Shown here piece after piece: positions 1-9,158 of a stretch of 64,000 nt of DNA; position 1 is the first letter of the stretch, and each line of letters opens with the position of its first letter. The translations under genes and the position numbers were made by a program. The notes below the pieces were generated by a model. It saw only the letters and a program-made list of their open reading frames with translations, ran no database searches and was not told the DNA's origin. This DNA is from Phallus indusiatus (taxonomy: Eukaryota > Basidiomycota > Agaricomycetes > Phallales > Phallaceae), in assembly GCA_027605045.1 (NCBI GenBank), contig JAQFWX010000013.1, positions 979,771-1,043,770 on the forward strand, written 5' to 3'.

Positions 1-275
1 AGCTCCTGCTGCTGAAGAGCAGACACCAGCTGGTGTTAGTGAATGGGAACACAGCGCTCCTACTGCTGCAGGCGGAGTTGACCCTAGTTTGGCTACTGGT
101 AAGTAAAAGATATATATATACATAACCGTCTCGAAGTTAATCACTGATCTCGCTTTCTTTTTCAGGTCTTGACTGGGATGCTGACCCATCAGGAGCTGGT
201 GTTACGGACTGGGCCGCTGAACCGACCGATCCTTCTGCCAACTGGGCTGCAGCACAATCAAGTGGATGGGAGTAA
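1..275 (+). CDS. RPS0: 40S ribosomal protein S0 (SA/laminin-receptor family), 3' end
   Basis: This is the C-terminal part of the small-subunit ribosomal protein S0, known as SA or RPSA in animals, which acts in 40S assembly. The reading frame enters at base 2. An intron lies at 99-165 (gtaagt...ttcag), and the frame resumes at 166 and stops at 273-275. The visible tail is acidic and rich in Ala and Trp, with repeats of the type EWE, DWD, TDWAAEPTDPSANWAA and a final GWE. This spaced-tryptophan acidic tail is the hallmark of the family. The N-terminal globular domain lies outside the window. The gene converges on the API5 gene to its right. Confidence in the family is high from the tail pattern alone, although no folded-domain residue is visible here. 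Confidence 0.85.
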
Positions 276-653
276 ACAGCGAGATACCTTTTGACTTAAT
301 TTTTCAGTCTAGGTCAATGTCTCTTGTTCCCCCCTGATTCCTATGGGCTGGATGGCTTTTACTGAGCATGATATATACTGAGCATGATTTACTTTCTATC
401 CGTATTTACATTCCTATGTCCAAAATCTCATGTAGCAGACATTCAGAAATAAATGCTACGCAACATTAACTCAATGAGCTTCTGACCTGTAACAACAGAA
501 TAATCGGTAACAACAATGACATAGACGGCAGTATGTCCGTCCGTCTAGCCAGATGAGGGCAATATACTATTAGGCAGACAATATTACAGACAATCAGCAT
601 ACATGAAGTGAAAATCTAACTCAAAATAATTAAAAAAGGGGGGATTTGGACAT
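276..653. other. Convergent intergenic stretch, no gene seen
   Basis: This AT-rich spacer separates the stop codons of S0 and API5 and probably holds both 3' UTRs. It contains an aataaat-type motif near 448 that could serve as a polyadenylation signal. I see no open frame with coding character. Confidence 0.5.
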
Positions 654-2922
654 TTACTTCCGCCGCTTTTTCCTCGCTGAATTCTCAGATTGAGCAAGCC
701 TATCAATCAAAGCGGGATTTGATGGGATTGGCGGTACAACCACAGGACTAGCGGCCTTCCCGCTACCAAGGCGCGCATTAGCAGCAGCAGCGCCTTTTAT
801 ACTAATTCCCAAAGAGCTCGGTTGCGATATAGTGACGTGCTCCATCTGCTTCGTTATCCCCGAACTCGCAACTCGATCCAGGAATTTAACTTCGCCTTGC
901 AATCGGCTAAGTAGACTGTTGCCGTTGTTGGTATGTTCGGACTTGGTGGATGATGTTATTATCGTGGATTTCTGAGTTGTTGTCGATAAAGTAGAGCTTC
1001 CGATGTCTGATTTTCGACGAGGAGGTTGGGGGGAGGAATGGGGAGGTCGTCGTGCTTGAACAGCGTTATGACTCTGGTTCTGACTCTCTAAGCTCAGCTT
1101 GCGCTTCTGCCCGATCACAGACGTAGGTCTTGGTGTTAATGATGGTTTGGTAGTGCTCTTTTCACTTTCAGTACGGATTTCCTGTGAATGGAGTTAGATA
1201 AATAGAACGGAGACGATCAACTGTTGTTTATAAATCACCTTTACTAGGCTTTTCAACGTCTGAACAGTATCGGCTGGAACAGACTCCGATTCAGCCTCCA
1301 GTGCATCCATCCCTACTATTATTGTAATGAGATTGGTAGGAGGTGTCCAATGCTGCTCCTTTTGTCGCTGTTTTTATATATGGGTTAAGCCCTCCCGGAA
1401 CAACTTACAACCTTTTATACTCCAACTGACCTGTCGACAAGCCCTCAACAAAGATATAAACGTATTCCAGTGTTCTTCGTCATCTTTTCTAGAATTCAGT
1501 AAACGCTATTTATAATGGGAAAAGAAAGAAAGTAAATAGCCGATTTCATATGGGTGTGGTTACCATACCTCAAGCAAATGTGGCGATGCATCCACGACCA
1601 TATTCCGCAAATTCAGCAAATCTTGCGCAGATTCATTATTCTTTTCCTTCACCCTCTGTTCCTCACAAATGTCCAATATACTCGATAACCGATGAATAAT
1701 ATCCGCTTGACTTTCCGCGTCCAGCTTCTGGAGAGCCATTTTGCCGATTAGACTGAGACTGTAGAAACGTAGCAATGGTGCGGGGTTGGCGATCCTTTTA
1801 ATGATTGAAACGAAGTCGAGAAGGGATAGATAAGGTTTGACGGGGTCTAAAGATAATAGCCCTGGCTGTGCCTTTAGCTTGGTATATATTGCCTGAGTCT
1901 TGTCGAGAAGTACGCGCAATAGCCCATCGCCACGTTCAGATTGCGAAGTAAAAGACCGGACGGGAATGAGCAATTCTTTAACAATCAGTTCTGTCTCTTC
2001 GAAATCTGCATCCGGTATAGTCTGAAGTAAACAAGAGATGGTATCTCAGCACCGGCTTCGCTTGCTAATGACGGTAGCAGAACAACATACTTTCAACAAT
2101 CCTTCCCTGTAAACTCTCTCAGCCGGGCTATCATCAACTGCATTGAAATGTTTGAGAATACGGTCCATTGCTCTGTTTGCGATGAAGAGCAAAACAAGTT
2201 TTCGTAGTCTCGCCCTGTCCATCTGCTCTTCGCTTGATTGATCGGGATCTACTATGCAGTTGTCGCATAATACCCCAAGAGCTGCCACAGGATCCAAATC
2301 TATATGTTTCAGTAAAGCTTCTTCGATTTCCAGAAGTTCTTTGGGTTCGTCTAGATGGGCGGAGCTTAGCAGACTGGGATAACCAAAACGAGATAATTCA
2401 TACCGCTTTGCAATAATTGTACTAGCACATCGGTATTTCGTTTTGTCCATTTTCTGGATTCGACGGACAAAGATACGATTGCCTTGTAACCTTCTACCCG
2501 AACCTGTCAAAATGAGTCAGTCAAGAAGGAGCAAAACGCCACAATGAAAAAAAAAAAAACAAGTCTACTTGCCTGCGAGTCCGTATCCTCACATATATCA
2601 TACACACTGTGTATAACTTGTTCCTCAAGGTCGGGAAAGTCTTTGAAATATTGACTAAAATGTTGCGCCGCGAAAATTTTCAAAGCACTGGACGAGGTAT
2701 GTACGAGCCCTATCAAGCGCAATAGAGCTCCACGTTTCTATAATTGCAATACAAAAGTTTATCAGTGTCGGTAGCATTCCAACCATATGACATAGAAAAC
2801 AGAAAAGGATGAGAATTTGGAGAACATCAACTTACTATCTCTGGTGGTGCATTGCGTTGTCCAGCCTTCTGCAGCAAGCTACGTGTCTCTGTAATTTGTC
2901 TGCTTTCTAGCTCTTTGTTCAT
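654..2922 (-). CDS. API5: API5-family protein (apoptosis inhibitor 5 homologue)
   Basis: The protein is a nuclear, alpha-helical-repeat member of the API5/AAC-11 family; in animals this family is anti-apoptotic and linked to chromatin and RNA, and the fungal role is unknown. I could place eight exons with consistent phases: 2836-2922, 2573-2737, 2404-2503, 2091-2350, 1569-2021, 1431-1505, 1239-1352 and 654-1181, giving 593 residues. The family signature is clear: AAQHFSQYFKDFPDLEEQ, then YDICED, then VEGYKAIVSLS and RNTDVLVQLLQSDEP. The C-terminal 170 residues are disordered, rich in Ser, Thr and Pro, and end in a basic cluster, ARKKRRK, that looks like a nuclear localisation signal. The ATG at 2922 is the only in-frame one before the conserved region. 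One intron (2504-2572) uses a GC donor. Confidence 0.88.
2504..2572 (-). other. GC-AG intron inside the API5 gene
   Basis: The donor reads CAG|GCAAGT and the acceptor ACAG|GTTCGG. Splicing here joins the conserved YDICEDTDSQ to VRVEGYKAIV, exactly as the API5 family requires, and keeps the whole gene in phase. The nearby GT at position +5 of the donor would lead into a different frame without the conserved block. GC donors are a known minority class of U2 introns and usually have strong flanking consensus, as here. Confidence 0.75.
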
Positions 2923-3412
2923 AAACCCCAAGAAAGAAGAAGAGAAAGTTTCCACGTGGATAAAGATGACTATGGCGAGTAGAGTGAGACAATTGCTCGA
3001 GTGGGCTTGAGAAGTCAATTGATGTTTCGGCACCCGCGTGTCTTATGGTTAAGCGCCCGCTCGCTTTTTATCGATAGACGAATATGGATGAATCACAGTT
3101 GACAAGGGTCAACATCTCAAGTCAACGTCTCAAGTTCAACAATTTACGTTTAACAGTCAAAAACACCTACTTCAGCGAGAAATTTGGGGATTCTTCCTCA
3201 ATGTTCTTTCTGACCAATATAAATGGAAATCGATACTAGGTTTCACGTTCCGAGTAGTCATATGTAATTTCGGCAGAAATACTCGTATACCACGAGAGAA
3301 TGTGTATAAATATATTCAAACACTAACGGGAGCGGCATTATACAGACGAACAATAATTATGAGTACACTGTAGGGGCGGGTGATACCCACAGATTCTACG
3401 TGCAAGAGAACA
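2923..3412. other. API5 promoter region and 3' flank of the NmrA-like gene
   Basis: This spacer lies between the API5 start and the stop of the next minus-strand gene. No convincing open frame is present. Stretches near 3100-3150 contain several short caa/gtc-type direct echoes (gtcaacatctcaagtcaac) without larger structure. Confidence 0.4.
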
Positions 3413-4566
3413 TCAGTCTAAACTTCCGAAAACGAGATCTGGAAGTTCCTTGTAAAAAGACACTGCGAATTCCTCAATAGAGAGAGGCTTGAAGTCGGGA
3501 TACAGTTCTCTTGCATTGAGTGCACCGTGCTCTTGAGCTTTGGCAATCGTATTTTCACCACGGACAAACATGGAGTAAAAAAATTCGGGCAGGAGTCGAG
3601 TTACGAATGTAAGATGGGTGCGTTCTTTGGCGTAGGCTTCTCTAGCGAGTTGGATTTGATGTTCTAGTTCTTCCTTGCTTAGCTGAAGAAAATATAAGGT
3701 TAGAATCAGGTATGCAGCGCAATGTGAGCGCGTAAAACTGACGAATGTTATAGTAGATTTCAAATCCTCGCCTGACACTTTATTAGCAACATCGTACACT
3801 TCATTTAATGTGACCTCATCGCCGTAGCAGAACACGGTCTGATTGAGCGTACGAGGATCAGCAATAATGCGGGCGACGAAACGACCGATATCAACACGGG
3901 CTGTAAAAGCCGCTTTGACGTCGCCTGTTCCACCCGCGATGCGGGATCGTTGAGTGAGAAAGCTTCCTGCAGGTGCGCTGCTTGGGTGCGGGAGGACGAG
4001 GTCCATCCACCAGCCCACTTCGATGAAGGTATAGGGAAGATTGAGGGACTTTATATACGCATTGATTTTATTTTTCTGAGTAAAAACAAAAAATTAAAAA
4101 AGGGGAGAGATATCATTAAGAGGTTCAAACCCACTTCACTCTGAAGTCCAATGTCTTCCGAAACTAGGAGACCAAAATTGGAGGGCACGACGCGCTTAAC
4201 AGTCCCAACGTTCCTTGCCGCCTCAAATATCTTCTTTTGGGTATCTATTACGAACCCGGACACGGCGCATATTAATATTTCAGCATGAGAATCTTTGAGG
4301 ATGTCTTCGAGTTCGGTAACGGAATTGGTTGCGATATCGCCCAAATGAACTGAGGCGCCGTTGGACTTGAGGGTTGTTATGCGGGGTTTTGACTGGGAAG
4401 TGGGTCGGCAGAGAATATGCACGTTCTATAGGATTCGTGAGTAAGGGGGTTTTCAGGTAAATAGGCTAGAGTTTACAAATTGGCTGGATTCCAGGAGGGC
4501 GGTTGTGAGCGGGTAACCAGTGTTTCCGCCTGCTCCAACGACAAGAACGTTCAATTTAGAAACCAT
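3413..4566 (-). CDS. NmrA-like / isoflavone-reductase-like NAD(P)-binding protein
   Basis: This is a cytosolic Rossmann-fold protein of the NmrA/isoflavone reductase group (atypical SDR), either an NADPH-dependent reductase or a redox-sensing regulator; the substrate cannot be told. Four exons fit in phase: 4477-4566, 4135-4425, 3743-4075 and 3413-3681, for 327 residues. The N-terminus starts with a beta strand and the dinucleotide-binding motif VVGAGGNTGYPL. The middle has RVVPSNFG followed by YIKSLNLPYTFIEVGWWMD, typical of the family. The C-terminal half holds DIGRFVARIIADPRTLNQ. The length is normal for the family. Upstream, the leader consists mostly of a perfect minisatellite, with a TATA box at 4856-4863. 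The protein looks complete. Confidence 0.85.
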
Positions 4567-4568
4567 CT

Positions 4569-4808
4569 CTGAACTCTAAGAAATCTTTCTGAACTCTAAG
4601 AAATCTTTCTGAACTCTAAGAAATCTTTCTGAACTCTAAGAAATCTTTCTGAACTCTAAGAAATCTTTCTGAACTCTAAGAAATCTTTCTGAACTCTAAG
4701 AAATCTTTCTGAACTCTAAGAAATCTTTCTGAACTCTAAGAAATCTTTCTGAACTCTAAGAAATCTTTCTGAACTCTAAGAAATCTTTCTGAACTCTAAG
4801 AAATCTTT
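4569..4808. repeat. Minisatellite, 12 perfect copies of a 20 bp unit
   Basis: The array consists of twelve identical, directly repeated 20 bp units. In the sense of the adjacent gene the unit reads AAAGATTTCTTAGAGTTCAG. It begins two bases upstream of the ATG context and ends about 48 bp downstream of a TATA box, so it probably forms most of the 5' leader of the NmrA-like mRNA. No unit contains ATG. The complete identity of all copies points to recent expansion or active homogenisation. Confidence 0.95.
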
Positions 4809-4855
4809 CTGAGGGATTGTGTACTTGCTGATTGTCAGAATCCCGTCCAATGTGT

Positions 4856-4863
4856 CTTATATA
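4856..4863 (-). promoter_or_regulatory. Probable TATA box of the NmrA-like gene
   Basis: On the minus strand this reads TATATAAG. It sits about 290 bp upstream of the ATG but only about 50 bp upstream of the minisatellite. That spacing suggests transcription starts just before the repeat and that the repeat is transcribed. Confidence 0.5.
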
Positions 4864-5540
4864 CTCTCAACGTGTTCCATGATGACTAAAATTTTGACTT
4901 TGAGACTCAGAGTCCATCCTGTGTCGACCAAATGAGTCCTGTCATTTTTGTCATGGAATATCTGTAGCGATGCAATAGTAAGTCGAGGATTAATCATATT
5001 AATCGATTACCAGCTGCAAGGAACAAAAGACGAAGCATTACCAAGACTTTGAGGGCATCGTTGAACGCGCGTCGTGACTCTGCCGCCGCCGGCGAGAGCC
5101 GATGGCAGAAACGTCATCCCAACTCTCAAGTGAAAGGATAAATGGCCATTCGTACTGTTGCAGCGTGCGTAATAAGGCTAATAATGATTGGACTAATAGA
5201 ATAAACAGACACAGATGCAATCAAAACTGTCGTAATTAGGAGATCTCAACTTCATCAATGTATGTAAATTGAGACTCTTCGCATCGAATGAGAGCCAATC
5301 CTGTAGTACAAGCACGTACAATGTGATGACAAGAGTCAGATCGTAAGGGACATTTTATATTGATCCATTTAAGCCGCTCTTCTGGAGAACACGCGTTCCA
5401 TGCGACTTAAATCATTTATTGAAGGTCAACAAATATATTCAAGTTAGCAGCGGGCCATGACATTGGGACAAAATTACATTGTATGGATCGTTAGAACGTT
5501 GGGATTTAGCTGAGTTGTTTCTTATTATAGTTCAAGCCTG
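4864..5540. other. Intergenic stretch, no gene seen
   Basis: Short frames here (for example near 5038-5220) lack coding character. From about 5380 to 5540 the sequence resembles 9040-9158 and is the 3' flank shared by the duplicated dynamin genes. Confidence 0.4.
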
Positions 5541-8427
5541 TTACACGTCCATCAGCTCTCCTTGAGCGGCCTTCAGCCTCTTTAGCCGGCTCCTAAGTTC
5601 TTCTCGACGTTCGGATATTTGTGGTGGTTCCGCCAAAAATTTAGCGCAGTTGGTTTTGGCGTTAGGGTCCGATAGCCCCAATCCCTTATACAGAACCTCT
5701 TGCAAGGACCTTTTATCTACCCGGACTAATTCGTGGTCAATCGCTAAAGGAATGTTATCCACAAATCGTCTATGTGCAACTATCGAGCATATTATGAGAG
5801 GCGTCAGGTAATTTAAGAGGGAAAACAGACCTTGAAAGTAGGCTTCGACAGTTGCCATAACCGTCAACTCAGACGAGTCTTCACTCCTCATACTATAGCG
5901 TTGACGCTCCCTCTGATATTTCTGTAAGCATTCTTGCTTGTGCTTCAAGAACGTAGAATCGTCCAGAGTGAATGCACGGGACTCCAATCTTAACATCCAT
6001 TCAAGTTGTTTCTTCGCATTCTCTTTCCTGGTTTGCATGTAACCATTAACGAGGTTCCTATAGGTGATCAGTACTGACTCAAGTGGCGAATAAAAAAGAA
6101 TTACCCCACGGTGCGACAAAGTGCTCCGGCGGTGTACTGTCCAAAATGACAATGCACAAGCTGTGCTTGGTGTTCCAGAACTATTTCAAGTGTCTCGTTT
6201 ACAAGGGCGAATGCGGGCTGCTTCCATTTATCCGTATAAATTGTAATCAATTCTTGTACTACCTGGAAAGGGTAAAAACCGGGCAACTCTCTCGTAATTG
6301 CTCTAAAAACGAACCGCAATCAATACTGTATTCGACATGAAGCGTCAAAAAATATAGTACCCAGCTATCATATTCGAAATGTCATCAATATTCAAGGTTT
6401 TGACTGAGGTCTCAATAATTTGAGGCTCCTCCCAGCGGTCTGCAAGTTGCGAGATGGGGGTATGTGCTTGAGAGACAAGACCCAGATTATTGATGCAATG
6501 GTAATCCCGCATCGGCGACATACATCGTGGAGATGCTGGGGGGAGCCTATACGAATAAGTGATGTCAACGTACTGAAAAATGAAATCAAGAATATCTACA
6601 CACGACGCATAGTGGACGGCTGGTTCAAACTTCGGGGCCGTTGCATTTATCGCTGTCTTAAACTTCTTCTGTACCATGCGTATGCCTTCAAACTGATTGC
6701 CAGAAAACTCCTTTAAATGAGTTCCTTCGGAGTGATAATGCACGGCATCGCAAAATTCGTTCACAAGATGCATAAGTTCAAGGACGGGGTCCGAGGGTGG
6801 TGCCATGGAGGGCAGGGCGTCCATCTCCTCTTTAGTTTTTTGAGTCATCATTTGTACTTCCTGAATTATCTCGGGGATCCTTTTATTGTTGGAACTGACA
6901 TCAAGCAAATATGAACATCGTTAACATACCTTTTAGATATGACGCTCATAAGAAGCTCGTTCAATTTAGCGGTGATCGCCTTTGTACCTAATCGCTTTTG
7001 ACACCCTTGGTCAAGAAAATTCCAGGGTTCTTGTCTGAAGAATTTGTCGCAGTATCGACGAGCATCTTCGAAAGAATAATTATTCTCCAGTTCCGCCGAA
7101 CTGAGCTGCTTAACACAAAACCACCCATTCTGAAGGGGTGAGCTTTCATTGCGGATCAATTTAAGCCAGCGCGCGTGTTCTCCTTCGGGTATTCGATCCG
7201 GTTTTGTCAAAACACCTGAATCAAATCATCTAAATGGATATGTGCAGCGGATACAAGTCATGTAACATACCAATAGTTCTAGTGCCCTCAGGATCATACT
7301 TCTTTGCAAGTCGATATGCGCCCTGCGTTTCGAAGTCCACTTACAAAACCGTGAACATGAGCTAAATATGTGATTGGAGGATTGATACAAAAGTATACCT
7401 TCGCAAGCTACAGTCAAAAGAATTATGCAACTGGGTTTGCGAATATATCTTGAGACCAGCTCCTTCACTTCTTCAACGTCTTCGTCTCTTCCTCCATCAG
7501 TCACACTAGCGATAAGACCTGCCCTTTAATTAGAAATAATCAGGGAATCATAAAGAGAGGCTGTTTTCTTACCCGGAAGATCGTAAAATGAGAGATCGGT
7601 GAGGTCGGGACCTTTGATCTCGAGACAAACGGTATTACTCGAAAAATTGAGAGAATTGGGTTCGAGTTTATGATAATTATCATCAAGAAAAAGTTTGGAA
7701 TCTAGCGACGGATTAAGAACCGCTAGCTGGGCCCGACGGAGACGTTCCTCCATGTCCTTCGGGTTTTTTATTACCGGACCAAACTCGATATTTCTCACTT
7801 CGTCCAAAGTGCGGTTGAATTCATCAGTTAGTAGCCGCAGAGACACTGTACATTGCCATGGTTCAGATTCGCTTGTCCTGGCAAGCCGGCATTCTATGGG
7901 ACAACTGTGGTATCTGTAGTCAGCACCCCGACGAGGTGACGTGTTTGAAGACATAAGTAGACACACCGAGTGCATGTGCCACCAGCTCGAGGCAAAGTGA
8001 TACCAGAGATTGACTCTATAAAAGACGACTTTCCAGCGCCTTGAGACCCGATTACAATAAGAGAAGGGAGGTCTATATCGCGCTGAATGCTTCAAGGCCG
8101 AATTGCAAGTTTTAAGTTCAGTGAATAAGGTAAGAGAAACAACTGCAAATAGACAGACCCTAAAGTGTGCAATCGATTGACAGCGTCCAGCTTTTTCCTA
8201 CGGAGGCCGGATAGCACAGGATCTGACAATCCGACTGAACTAGTTGGTTTAGTATCATCAGTCGGGGATTTCGGATTTTCCAAAGGGAAAAGGCCAGGAG
8301 GCTCTGAATGAACGGAAGGGGTTCGCTGCTGGGATGGATCAGATGATGGAGAAAATTCTATGACGTCTACTTCAGAGTCACACAAACTGGCTGCGCGAGA
8401 GGGTTCAGCTGTGTGTATACTAGACAT
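5541..8427 (-). CDS. Dynamin-like GTPase (Mx-type), tandem copy 1
   Basis: This is a large self-assembling GTPase of the dynamin superfamily, closest in layout to Mx-like proteins: a GTPase domain, a stalk and a GED, with no PH or proline-rich domain. The ATG at 8427 matches the start of copy 2. A short disordered N-terminus leads to LSDPVLSGLRRKKLDAVNRL, then the P-loop GSQGAGKSSFIES near 8000-8040, the G3 motif DLPG near 7575, and the G4 motif TKPD near 7198. The C-terminal GED block includes RRFVDNIPLAIDHELV and runs to a final GELMDV. Many short introns are present. In the stalk, around 6390-6600, about 180 nt have no counterpart in copy 2, and I could not settle the exon borders there. 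The cellular role (membrane fission, organelle division or defence) cannot be inferred. Confidence 0.85.
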
Positions 8428-9158
8428 GGGTGTTGTAAGGTTACTCTCTTGATGCGTTAGGGAGGAGATCGAACGCGAATGTAAAGCCACAGCTGTCTGT
8501 CAAGCTTTATAAGGAGCATGATTATCGAAATCAAGAACATGAGGTTTTGGCATGGTGCGTCACTTCAAGCATGAGAGCTTCATCTACGTTAGGCCAACAT
8601 GAGGACTAGGTGTGGATGTCGTCAAGGAACTGTTAGAAAAGGGTACGTGATTGAGAAAAATAGTGGTATGCATTATGTACAGCTAAACCTTAAAGCTTAA
8701 AGCTTAAAGTTCATATCAATCATTACTCTTGATTATTACACCATTACGTACACTTTGTGCTGATACCCAGATACGCGGTATATTTGGAAGCGAAAACACA
8801 TGAACTCGGCTGGTTAATAAAGTTCAAGTGACAAGAACATGGCCCCTATATATGCCAGTTATTTTGGTTCTGAAAGAAATTCGCTGGAAGGAAATAACAT
8901 AAAATGAATTCCTTTCCTCCGTTATGCCCAATTCAAAGACATTAACATTGTCCAGGTCTCGAGTGCAATACCAGACAGGACATTCTTCCACAGTTCGGAT
9001 CCAGTTTCTCGGGTTTTTAGCTCAGGCGCACACATTGAAGTCGGATTGTTCAAGGTCGACAAAATATATTCGTGTTAGTAACAGACATTTAATATAAAAT
9101 TACATTTTTTTGGCTGTTAAAATTTGTCGGGGTCGTCTCTATTGTGGTAGGTTCAAAA
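8428..9158. other. Promoter of dynamin copy 1 and 3' flank of copy 2
   Basis: No gene is seen. The segment around 8560-8620 resembles 12170-12220, so the upstream region was duplicated with the gene. Around 8691-8708 the short repeat 'aaagctta' occurs in tandem. Confidence 0.5.
8506..8511 (-). promoter_or_regulatory. Probable TATA box, dynamin copy 1
   Basis: The minus strand reads TATAAAG about 80 bp upstream of the ATG at 8427. Copy 2 has a TATA-like element at the same relative position, which supports the assignment. Confidence 0.45.

Noticed and set aside
1327..1515. Plus-strand open frame across the API5 gene
   Set aside because: It overlaps two short API5 exons and their introns, which fit phase and homology on the minus strand.
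4569..4808. Regular 20 bp repeat could suggest a CRISPR array
   Set aside because: The units are contiguous with no spacers and lie in a eukaryotic gene leader. It is a minisatellite.
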